NCBI GenBank assembly: GCA_022722495.1
Contig: JAIJLI010000010.1
Location: 1 to 26,049, forward strand
Direction of reading: 5' to 3'
DNA length: 26,049 bases
Source of the DNA: Dialister sp.
Lineage (GTDB): Bacteria; Bacillota; Negativicutes; Veillonellales; Dialisteraceae
Shown here: in pieces, positions 14,206 through 21,455 of the stretch
How the letters are laid out: each line of letters starts with the position of its first letter
Position numbering within the stretch: the first letter of the stretch is position 1
Translations under genes and position numbers: made by a program
Notes under the pieces: generated by a model
Seen by the model: the letters and a program-made list of their open reading frames with translations, nothing else
What the model was told of the DNA's origin: nothing
Databases searched by the model: none

Positions 14206-16419
14206 ATGGAAGAATCAAAGGAATTACAGGGAATGTACACCTTTTTCCGTTCGATGATATACGTCTGGCTGTTAGGCGAATTTTTCATGTATGCACTTGA
14301 CCCGACTGCTTTGGATTTTCTTGGCGGTCTGGTTGTTGACATACATAACAGAATGGGAACCTGGGGAGTCTATAAGTTCCTGCCATATTGCAAGGTTGCC
14401 AATCTCATGCTGGTAATCATTACCTGCATCGGAACAAAGAACAAGAAGCAGCTGGAGTTTAACGCAAGAAAAATGGTCTTTATGCCATTAGGCATAGGCC
14501 TGTTACTTGTTATGCTTTCCGTCTTCGTCTATAACCTTGACAGCAATTCAAGAATCTGGATATTGAAGACTAACCTCTGGATTTATATGATATTTTCACT
14601 CTTGGGAATCATCCTTATTCATGCAGCCTTGGATAATATCTCAAAGTATTTCAAGGACGGAATGCTGAAAGACCGATTCAACCTGGAGAACGAGAGCTTT
14701 GAACAGACAGATGAACTTGTTGACAACAAATATTCCGTCAACATTCCTATGCGCTATTATTACAGAGGTAAGTTTCGCAAGGGATGGATAAACATCGTAA
14801 ATCCTTTCAGAGGAACATGGGTTGTAGGTACACCGGGTTCCGGTAAATCCTTCTCAGTTATTGACCCGACCATACGTCAGCACAGCAAGAAAGGCTTTGC
14901 CATGGTTGTCTATGACTATAAGTTCCCTACCCTGGCGACAAAACTATACTACCATTACCGTAAGAACATGGCGCAAGGCAATACGCCTAAAGGATGTAAG
15001 TTCAATATCATCAACTTCGTCGATGTAGAATACTCCAAGAAAGTCAATCCTATTCAGCAGAAGTATATCGGCAACCTTGCTGCTGCCCAGGAAACGGCAG
15101 AGACCCTTATTGAATCACTCCAGAAGGGTCAGAAAGGTAATGGCGGAAGTGATGACTTCTTCCAGAAATCAGCAACCAACTTCCTCGCAGCATGTATATA
15201 CTTCTTTGTCAACTACAACAAGAAACCATACGCCAAGGATGGAACGGAACTTGTAGCTGAGTATATGACAGACGAGGAGACAGGTCATAAAAGACTGACA
15301 GGAAGAGTCTTTGCAAAAGGCGTTCCAGGAGTTCAGGTTGAGCCGGAATACTGGAAGGGGCAGTATTCAGATATGCCTCATGTACTGTCTTTTTTGAATC
15401 ATGACTATCAAGAGATTTTCGAGGTATTGGAAACAGACCCGGAAGTATATCCTCTCTTGGGTCCATTTATGACCGCCTTCAAGAATAAGGCGATGGAACA
15501 GTTGGAAGGTATGATTGGTACTCTTCGTGTGCAGACTTCACGTCTGGCCACAAAGGAGTCATATTGGGTATTCAGCGGTGACGATTTCGACCTTAAGGTC
15601 TCAGATCCGCATAATCCAAGCTATCTGCTCATTGCCAACGATCCGGAAATGGAAAGTATCAACGGAGCCTTGAACGCACTTATTCTGAACCGACTGGTAA
15701 CACGAGTAAACAGTGGACAGGGCAAGAATGTTCCGGTGAGTATCATTGTCGATGAGTTGCCGACTCTCTACTTCCACAAGATAGACCGTTTGATAGGTAC
15801 AGCCCGAAGCAATAAGGTAGCTGTAACACTCGGCTTCCAGGAGCTACCGCAGCTGGAGGCAGACTACGGAAAGGTAGGTATGCAGAAGATCATCACCACG
15901 GTAGGTAATGTAGTCAGTGGCTCAGCACGAGCAAAGGAGACTCTTGACTGGTTGTCCGGCGACATATTCGGTAAGGTGGTGCAGCTTAAGAAGGGAATCA
16001 CTATCGATAGAGATAGAACATCCATCAACCTGAATGAGAATCTTGACAGTCTCGTTCCAGCTTCTAAGATTTCCGATATGCCGACCGGTTGGATATGCGG
16101 CCAGACAGCACGCGATTTTACCGTAACTAAACTGGGCCGTCGCGATTCCATGGATATTCTGACAACAGAAGAGTTCAAGACAACAAAGTTCTACTGCAAG
16201 ACCAACTTTGATATGGATGCCATCAAGGCAGAAGAGGAAGATTACAAGAACTATCCTCTGCCAAAATTCTACACCTTCAAGACACCGGATATGAAGGAAC
16301 GAACCTTGTACAACAACTTCAACCGTATCGATCAAGAAGTTAAGGACATGATACTTACCATCCAGCAGCAGCAGAAAAAGACGAATAAAGACAGTGAGAC
16401 AAACGGAAATCAAAAATAA
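14206..16419 (+). CDS. Type IV secretion coupling protein, VirD4/TraG family, 737 aa
   Basis: Inner-membrane DNA-pumping ATPase that links the relaxosome to the secretion channel. Four hydrophobic segments occupy about residues 10-30, 60-80, 88-108 and 121-140. The ATPase part has a Walker A motif GTPGSGKS at 208-215 (preceded by NPFRGTWVV) and a Walker B VSIIVDELP with D516/E517. The region after it (IGTARSNKVAVTLGFQELPQLE, GSARAKETLDWLSG) is typical of the TraG/VirD4 C-terminal domain. At 737 aa it resembles the MobC/TraG proteins of Bacteroidetes mobile elements. Last gene of the rightward operon, ending 15 bp before a strong terminator. No relaxase or VirB4 is in the window. Confidence 0.9.
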   Translation: MEESKELQGMYTFFRSMIYVWLLGEFFMYALDPTALDFLGGLVVDIHNRMGTWGVYKFLPYCKVANLMLVIITCIGTKNKKQLEFNARKMVFMPLGIGLLLVMLSVFVYNLDSNSRIWILKTNLWIYMIFSLLGIILIHAALDNISKYFKDGMLKDRFNLENESFEQTDELVDNKYSVNIPMRYYYRGKFRKGWINIVNPFRGTWVVGTPGSGKSFSVIDPTIRQHSKKGFAMVVYDYKFPTLATKLYYHYRKNMAQGNTPKGCKFNIINFVDVEYSKKVNPIQQKYIGNLAAAQETAETLIESLQKGQKGNGGSDDFFQKSATNFLAACIYFFVNYNKKPYAKDGTELVAEYMTDEETGHKRLTGRVFAKGVPGVQVEPEYWKGQYSDMPHVLSFLNHDYQEIFEVLETDPEVYPLLGPFMTAFKNKAMEQLEGMIGTLRVQTSRLATKESYWVFSGDDFDLKVSDPHNPSYLLIANDPEMESINGALNALILNRLVTRVNSGQGKNVPVSIIVDELPTLYFHKIDRLIGTARSNKVAVTLGFQELPQLEADYGKVGMQKIITTVGNVVSGSARAKETLDWLSGDIFGKVVQLKKGITIDRDRTSINLNENLDSLVPASKISDMPTGWICGQTARDFTVTKLGRRDSMDILTTEEFKTTKFYCKTNFDMDAIKAEEEDYKNYPLPKFYTFKTPDMKERTLYNNFNRIDQEVKDMILTIQQQQKKTNKDSETNGNQK

Positions 16420-16434
16420 AAGCATAAATTTAAA

Positions 16435-16469
16435 AAGAGAGGTGATCAAAATTTTTGATCACCTCTCTT
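16435..16469. terminator. Bidirectional rho-independent terminator
   Basis: A perfect 17-bp inverted repeat (16435-16451 and 16453-16469, arm AAGAGAGGTGATCAAAA) with one central base. It lies between the convergent coupling-protein and LRR-protein genes and can serve both. Confidence 0.85.
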
Positions 16470-16497
16470 GCTATAATAGAAACAACGAAAGATTATG

Positions 16498-18936
16498 CTA
16501 GTTTTTCTGAACCATAAGCTTAAGAGAATATTTGCCTACTTTTATAATAACCAGTGACTCTGATACCGCACAAGAAGCAACACCATCTACAGCAGAAGAA
16601 GATCCTATGAGTTGACCATCAACAGTAAAGAACTTAGCTGTCTCGCCGGTTTTGAGTCCATAGACGGTAACTATTCCCCTATCTGCAGAAGTCATGATTC
16701 CACGAGTTTCAACGTGATTGATGTTTGTAGCATCCGCTTCATTGCCGAGCCAATATAAAGTTGCTTCTGCTGTTTCTGAAAGTCTATAGCCTTTTGCAGA
16801 AGCATATACAGATATGTTGTAGGCAGCAGTAAGAGAAACCTTACCTTCCTTATTGGCAGCTTTATTGACGATATCATCATCTGTTATGGTATAGTGATAT
16901 TTTACTCCTGGAGTATCACAAGAGAATCCGACTTCACCATTCTCATACGAAATAGAAGGAGTAGCACACTGTTCGGTAGCATATTCATCAGAATCATCAG
17001 GATTCCAGGCTTCCAGATACCTGTAATCAGAACTCAGTTCTTCTTTGTATGTATCAAGATGCTCATTTGGCACCATAATACGGCAAGTAGTAGGAATCTC
17101 CGCATCAACGATACCAATAGGCATAGCTCCCTTGAAATATAACGTATCGAGATTGTTGCAGTTCTTGAAGCAACTTACTCCTAGTTTAGAGACACTAGTT
17201 TGAAGGGTTATAACAGACAGTTTCTCACAACCTGAAAAACTATTATCCCTAAAGGAAGTTACACTCGAAGGAATTGATATAGAAGACAAATTACTACATT
17301 CTTTGAAACAGCCTTCTCCAATTTCCTTTACCCCTCCAGGAACAACGACATTTCTCAGTTTCTCACAACCACTGAAGCAGTTCCAACCTATTTTTATAAC
17401 TGTAGATGGAATATTTACAGAAGATAATCTGGCACATCCAGCGAAGCAATTATCTCCCAACTCAACCATTCCAGAAGGGATATCCACAGAAGTCAATCTT
17501 ATACATCCCTTGAAGCAATTGCTCGGCAAACTACTTACACTCGAAGGAATGGAAACAGAAGTCAAGCCGCAGCATCCTGCAAAACAGCTATCGTTCAATT
17601 CGGTTACTCCAGCAGGTATCGATACAGAAGTCAGTCCTGTACATTCCGCAAAGCTGCTCCATCCCAACTCTTTCACTCCTGCAGGAATGGAAACAGAAGT
17701 CAGTCCGCTACAACCATAGAAGCTGCTTTCACCTATTTTAGAAACACTTGACGGTATTTTGATTGTTGTCAGATTGCTGCATCCTGCAAAACAACTATCT
17801 TCCAACACTTCAGCACCAGGTAAGATAGTCACAGAAGTCAATTTCTTGCAGCCAGAAAAGCACTTTTTCGAAATCTTGGCAATACTTGAAGGAATTTCGA
17901 TAGAAACCAAATTGTCACAGCCATTGAAGCAGTTATCTCCTACGAGTACTACAGATGCAGGTATCGTTCCGGAAGTCAGTCCAGTGCAACCTGAGAAACA
18001 TCCCTTTCCAAATTCAGTAATCCCGGCTGGAATATCAATAGAGGTCAGTTTGCTGCATCCTTTAAAACAGTTCTCGCCGAACTTAGTAACAGATGATGGA
18101 ATTTTAATAGAGGTCAAATTGGCACACTCAGCAAAGCAATTATCTCCCAGTTCCCTGACTCCAGGCTGAATGATAACGGAAGCCAGATTTTCACATCCAC
18201 TAAAACAACTCTCCAGTTTGTTACCACCAGAAGATACTGTAATGGAAGTTAAACGGCTACACCCGGAGAAACTGTTTTTTCCTAGATTTGTTACCGAAGA
18301 AGGGATGGTTACCATACTTAAGCTGCTGCAATTTGAGAAGCAGTTATCTCCCATAGTTGTTACGCTTGAAGGGATTTCAATGGAAGCTATCTTAGTACAT
18401 CCGGAAAAGCAGTTATTCCCCAAGACTTTAACACCATTTCCAATAGTTACAGATATAAGTCCTCTACATTCATTAAAGCATCCATCACCTACTTCCTTCA
18501 CTTCCGAAGGGATAATGATACCAGAAAGTTTCTCACAACCACCGAAGCAGTTCCAGCCAAGCTTATTAACAGTAGAAGGAATTGTAACGGAAGTCAGTCC
18601 GCTGCATCCGGAGAAACAATTGTCGCCCAATTCTGTCACGGTATATTCTATGCCATTAGTATCCTTAACAGAACCAGGAATAGCTATTCTACCAAAATAG
18701 AGACTGGATTTTGGCAGTACCGTCGCCGTTTTAGTTTCCTGGTTAAGGGCATAGCGGATTTCATTAATTACTGCAAAACTTGTTTTTGCCAACGAGGTAC
18801 TTGTTGTAACTATCATCATAATTACCACTAAAAGGAAGCTCTTGAAAGAGCAGGAAACATCTAGATTTTTACCCAGGTGTTTCTTTCTAATCATGTAATT
18901 TACCATAAAAAATATATTTTGTTGTTTAATTGCCAT
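16498..18936 (-). CDS. BspA-type LRR_5 surface protein, 812 aa
   Basis: Exported leucine-rich repeat protein. A hydrophobic signal segment (FKSFLLVVIMMIVTTSTSLA, about residues 32-51) is followed by 22 repeats of ~23 aa with consensus xNCFSGCxxLTSVxIPSSVxxLGx (residues ~105-620). Most repeats keep CFxxC, giving a ladder of about 40 cysteines. Repeat 7 is shortened (NKLESCF). The C-terminal ~170 residues (from ATPSISYENGEVGFSCDTPG) look like an immunoglobulin-like/FN3-style domain plus a tail. Known BspA proteins bind host proteins or other bacteria; that role is inferred. Starts at 18936, 18906 or 18894 are possible; 18936 leaves a leader of only ~13 nt after the inferred transcription start. 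Confidence 0.85.
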   Translation of the reverse strand: MAIKQQNIFFMVNYMIRKKHLGKNLDVSCSFKSFLLVVIMMIVTTSTSLAKTSFAVINEIRYALNQETKTATVLPKSSLYFGRIAIPGSVKDTNGIEYTVTELGDNCFSGCSGLTSVTIPSTVNKLGWNCFGGCEKLSGIIIPSEVKEVGDGCFNECRGLISVTIGNGVKVLGNNCFSGCTKIASIEIPSSVTTMGDNCFSNCSSLSMVTIPSSVTNLGKNSFSGCSRLTSITVSSGGNKLESCFSGCENLASVIIQPGVRELGDNCFAECANLTSIKIPSSVTKFGENCFKGCSKLTSIDIPAGITEFGKGCFSGCTGLTSGTIPASVVLVGDNCFNGCDNLVSIEIPSSIAKISKKCFSGCKKLTSVTILPGAEVLEDSCFAGCSNLTTIKIPSSVSKIGESSFYGCSGLTSVSIPAGVKELGWSSFAECTGLTSVSIPAGVTELNDSCFAGCCGLTSVSIPSSVSSLPSNCFKGCIRLTSVDIPSGMVELGDNCFAGCARLSSVNIPSTVIKIGWNCFSGCEKLRNVVVPGGVKEIGEGCFKECSNLSSISIPSSVTSFRDNSFSGCEKLSVITLQTSVSKLGVSCFKNCNNLDTLYFKGAMPIGIVDAEIPTTCRIMVPNEHLDTYKEELSSDYRYLEAWNPDDSDEYATEQCATPSISYENGEVGFSCDTPGVKYHYTITDDDIVNKAANKEGKVSLTAAYNISVYASAKGYRLSETAEATLYWLGNEADATNINHVETRGIMTSADRGIVTVYGLKTGETAKFFTVDGQLIGSSSAVDGVASCAVSESLVIIKVGKYSLKLMVQKN
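17080..18640 (-). repeat. ~69-bp tandem coding repeats of the LRR protein
   Basis: Twenty-two units of about 69 bp, each containing words such as GAAGTCA, GAAGGAAT and AAGCAATT in the plus strand, encode the LRR_5 repeats. They are coding, not a CRISPR array: units keep the reading frame, drift gradually and have no constant repeat with unique spacers. Long plus-strand frames opposite them are a by-product. Confidence 0.8.
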
Positions 18937-18955
18937 TAAATGATGCTATATTTCT

Positions 18956-19023
18956 GCAAAGGTACAAAAAACAAGTGACAGAAAACTAGAAAAAATACAC
19001 AACTTCTTATTTAGCGATTTTCA
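18956..19023 (-). promoter_or_regulatory. Promoter of the LRR gene with a weaker copy of the upstream element
   Basis: TACCTTTGC on the minus strand (18964-18956). At exactly the same 39-bp spacing lies TGAAAATCGCTAAATAAGAA (19023-19004), which keeps TGAAA and AAATAA of the element found before three other promoters (13 of 20 bases on direct alignment). No -33 TTG. Confidence 0.5.
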
Positions 19024-19042
19024 AAGAATCAAAATATTTGTC

Positions 19043-19606
19043 TTATAAATCCTCCCCATTGGCATGATTGTATTCATTATCATAGCACATACAAATGCCG
19101 TACTTTCCATAACTTTCACAAATTCTAAACCATACAGGTTTCATAAACATCATTTCCCTATTTTCCATATTGGGAACTTGATAAAACACCGCTTCATACT
19201 TCTTTTTGTTAACAGTCATTTCATACGAAATGTTCTCCTCATCAGACAAAGTGTATTTATCAAGCGGAATGTACCGTTTGTTATGTTCAAATTGGCTCAC
19301 AAGGTTATTGAAACGTATTTTTATTTGGGCTTCATCCACAGGATTTTTATCAGCAAGCATGATTCTATAAACCTTATTCTTGTTTGTGAAGATACGTACA
19401 CCAACATCAGTTCCATTAAATTCACCTTCTAACCATTCAAGGTCACCCATCTTCTTAGGAACAAACCCTTTGGCTATTAACTTCTGTTTCATTTCTGTCT
19501 TTGTACCATCCACAGGTATTCCAAGAAATTCTGTCACGTCTTTGTTTTGTGCGAATGAAGCAAATGATATTGTCATTGCTATCATCATTAAAATAATCTT
19601 TTTCAT
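19043..19606 (-). CDS. Small exported protein of unknown function, 187 aa
   Basis: Signal peptide (MKKIILMMIAMTISFASFAQ, cut after FAQ or SFA). The mature protein starts NKDVTEFLGIPVDGTKTEM; the segment FLGIPVDGTKxEMxxKLxxKGF recalls small exported Bacteroidales proteins of unknown function. The remainder is a mixed alpha/beta domain with the YEAVFYQVP strand and a Cys-containing end (CMCYDNEY). The frame reaches a TTG at 19612, but ATG at 19606 starts a standard signal peptide. It has its own promoter with the shared upstream element, so it should be expressed with the transfer operon despite lying beyond the LRR gene. Confidence 0.7.
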   Translation of the reverse strand: MKKIILMMIAMTISFASFAQNKDVTEFLGIPVDGTKTEMKQKLIAKGFVPKKMGDLEWLEGEFNGTDVGVRIFTNKNKVYRIMLADKNPVDEAQIKIRFNNLVSQFEHNKRYIPLDKYTLSDEENISYEMTVNKKKYEAVFYQVPNMENREMMFMKPVWFRICESYGKYGICMCYDNEYNHANGEDL

Positions 19607-19647
19607 AATCAAAGACTTGACCGTGTTGTCGAGGGCTTAATTTTATT

Positions 19648-19656
19648 GCAAAGGTA
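19648..19656 (-). promoter_or_regulatory. -7 box of the 187-aa exported protein gene
   Basis: TACCTTTGC on the minus strand, 41 bp before the ATG, with no TTG at -33. The 20-bp upstream element lies exactly 39 bp further upstream. Confidence 0.7.
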
Positions 19657-19695
19657 TATATAAATATTGGGAGTCCATCATTTTACAAGTACTAC

Positions 19696-19715
19696 CTTTT
19701 ATTTTAACACTTTCA
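19696..19715 (-). promoter_or_regulatory. Conserved 20-bp upstream element (copy 3)
   Basis: Plus-strand CTTTTATTTTAACACTTTCA, identical to 6494-6513; identity extends to 26 bp with flanks (19694-19719 and 6492-6517). Same orientation and distance (39 bp) relative to the -7 box as the two copies near 6500. Confidence 0.7.
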
Positions 19716-19799
19716 AGAGAAAACAACAAAGAAACACAACAAATTAAGTTAATATTAGTGTATAGAAACAATCATTCACACATATAATAAAGGAAACAC

Positions 19800-19836
19800 A
19801 AAAAGAGGGTGCGCCATAGACTTAGGACACACCCTC
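19800..19836 (-). terminator. Terminator of the 19927-22514 gene group
   Basis: GAGGGTG 19805-19811 pairs with CACCCTC 19830-19836. On the minus strand it is followed by TTTTTGTG. The loop shares GTCTATG with the terminator at 3258-3289. Confidence 0.65.
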
Positions 19837-19878
19837 CTCGGTTCTGATTGTTTCTGCTTTAAAGTAAATGCAATAATC

Positions 19879-19908
19879 GGGAGGTGGTGAAAAAATCCAC
19901 CACCTCCC
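19879..19908. terminator. Second strong hairpin after the 19927 stop codon
   Basis: A perfect 11-bp stem (GGGAGGTGGTG, 19879-19889 with 19898-19908, loop of eight) stands 18 bp after the stop codon of the gene at 19927. No T-run follows it, so it probably protects the 3' end or assists the terminator at 19805-19836. Confidence 0.5.
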
Positions 19909-19926
19909 TCGCAACTTTACCAATAG

Positions 19927-20595
19927 TTATACTGTCGTAAACTGATAGTCTTTATTCTTATAGCAATTCCAGTTGTTTATTTTCACTCTTGTAGCAACAC
20001 TCTGGAAAGCATCAAAGACAACCAACTTCAATTCCTTCAACTTGTTCAAAACATTGCGCACAGTCTCTATACAACAGCCACAAAATGCCGCTATATCTCC
20101 TAACGTACCGATAAGTTCGCCACGATGTGCATTCGTGTTTGCCACAAGGGAGATTTCATCTTTATGAGACGCATGAAGAGTGAGATACATATATATATTA
20201 GTAAGATACTTACATCTGTTCTTATATATACGTTCTATTTCAAACCCTTCTGGAATTTGTATCTGAACATAATTTGTTCCAGGAGACGGTTTTACAGCTG
20301 GGATAGTGATGATGTTCTGCTTGATCTTGTCATTGTATTCAAGCTGAATCAAACCATTTCGCATGAGCGTTCTCAGATACCCTTTCGCTTTGTCTATTGA
20401 ACACTTGAACACTTTTGCAATATACTGTTTTGATGCTACTGTCTGACCTGTAGAAAGAGTAATAGAAGCCCCATTCCAAGAGTCAATAAGCTCTTCGCCC
20501 ACACTCTTAGCATAGAGCATGAGATATACATTCATTGTCTCTGGCTTTTTGAAACAAGGCTTGAAGTCTGTATCGTGGAGAATATTAATAAGCAT
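19927..20595 (-). CDS. Tandem winged-helix protein, 222 aa (regulator or replication-initiator-like)
   Basis: Two helix-turn-helix-like segments are visible: residues ~50-85 (TVASKQYIAKVFKCSIDKAK then LRTLMRNGLIQLE) and ~160-200 (GTLGDIAAFCGCCIETVRNV then LNKLKELKLVVFD). Both have the 'recognition helix + KLxxLGL' pattern of winged-helix domains. The N-terminus (residues 10-45) resembles phage or plasmid DnaD-like replication proteins. There is no signal peptide. It is the last gene of a leftward group starting with the XRE/ImmA-like gene and begins 7 bp after the stop of 20603-20983. It could be a transcription regulator or a replication initiator; I cannot choose. Confidence 0.55.
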   Translation of the reverse strand: MLINILHDTDFKPCFKKPETMNVYLMLYAKSVGEELIDSWNGASITLSTGQTVASKQYIAKVFKCSIDKAKGYLRTLMRNGLIQLEYNDKIKQNIITIPAVKPSPGTNYVQIQIPEGFEIERIYKNRCKYLTNIYMYLTLHASHKDEISLVANTNAHRGELIGTLGDIAAFCGCCIETVRNVLNKLKELKLVVFDAFQSVATRVKINNWNCYKNKDYQFTTV

Positions 20596-20602
20596 ACCTC
20601 TT

Positions 20603-20983
20603 CTATTTTATGATTCTGATTACTGGAATGGTATTGCCGGAATACTTACAGGTTCCTATCTGTTCCACTTTGCCTTTAGGAGCCGTGATAATCTGGTCAT
20701 TCACGTAACTGTCTGTTCCATCATTCTGAAACAGCACTTCGCCCCCAAATCTTATATCTGATGAAAGGTCTTCCACATGTGCTACTGCGCTGCCGTCCTC
20801 CAACACTTCATCTACCGTGAATTTGGAGATATGAAGCGTTTTAGGAGAAGCCATCATGGTAATCTCCGGTGTGCTACTTGCTTCGTTTGTGGCAAAGTAA
20901 GCAGAACACATGGCAATACATATCATCACCACAAAGAAGATGACGATAAAGCCACAACCAAATTTGATTATCTTTTCAAACAT
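20603..20983 (-). CDS. Small single-pass membrane protein of unknown function, 126 aa
   Basis: One N-terminal membrane helix (FGCGFIVIFFVVMICIAMCSAYF, residues ~8-30) followed by a ~95-residue soluble, beta-rich domain (DEVLEDGSAVAHVEDLSSDI...). The positively charged start (MFEKIIK) suggests N-in topology with the domain outside the cytoplasm. I do not recognise the family. It lies 39 bp after 21023-21421 and 7 bp before the tandem winged-helix gene, so all are likely on one transcript. Confidence 0.6.
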   Translation of the reverse strand: MFEKIIKFGCGFIVIFFVVMICIAMCSAYFATNEASSTPEITMMASPKTLHISKFTVDEVLEDGSAVAHVEDLSSDIRFGGEVLFQNDGTDSYVNDQIITAPKGKVEQIGTCKYSGNTIPVIRIIK

Positions 20984-21022
20984 ATCATTTATCTTTAAAT
21001 TGGGTTCACTTAATTATATTTT

Positions 21023-21421
21023 TTACTTATAGGTAATGAGTCTCTGCCCGGTCTCCCATCCACCTTTACGGTTGAGCATATCCGGTTCATACCATTTGTT
21101 AAAAACCACATAGTCACGCTTTGGCTGACGGACTATCACAGCGTTGAACTGTACATTGGCATGGGTCTTCCTTCCTCGAAACGGAATATACTGTCCCTGG
21201 TAGGAATGAAGCCCGGACACAAAGGTTCCACCGCTATTCTGGTCAATGCCCACACTTGTAATGATGATGGTGTTGGGCACATACGTCTTCCCATCGAAGC
21301 AGGAACCATAGTAGTTCCTACAGAATATTTCCAATACATACTTGCAGTCTGCTACCGAGAGCTGCGCCTTGCATATCCCCACATACAGGATAGCAAGAAG
21401 AAACAAAATTATCTTCTTCAT
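21023..21421 (-). CDS. Small exported protein of unknown function, 132 aa
   Basis: Clear signal peptide (MKKIILFLLAILYVGICKAQ, cut after KA). The ~112-residue mature part has four cysteines near its start (ADCKYVLEIFCRNYYGSCF and after), enough for disulphides, and a beta-rich remainder (THANVQFNAVIVRQPKRDYV). Unrecognised. It sits 34 bp after the XRE/ImmA-like gene on the same strand. It may be a periplasmic accessory factor of the same mobile element; no more can be said. Confidence 0.6.
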   Translation of the reverse strand: MKKIILFLLAILYVGICKAQLSVADCKYVLEIFCRNYYGSCFDGKTYVPNTIIITSVGIDQNSGGTFVSGLHSYQGQYIPFRGRKTHANVQFNAVIVRQPKRDYVVFNKWYEPDMLNRKGGWETGQRLITYK

Positions 21422-21455
21422 ATTTAAGATGTGTTAGTTATTTATTCTATTGATA

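Noticed and set aside
17080..18640. CRISPR-like periodic repeats
   Set aside because: The ~69-bp units are in-frame LRR codons that drift gradually, with no constant repeat/unique spacer pattern and no cas genes.
17303..18700. Three long plus-strand frames (17303-17719, 17759-18169, 18170-18700)
   Set aside because: They lie opposite the LRR gene and show its 69-bp periodicity; they are antisense shadows of the coding repeats.
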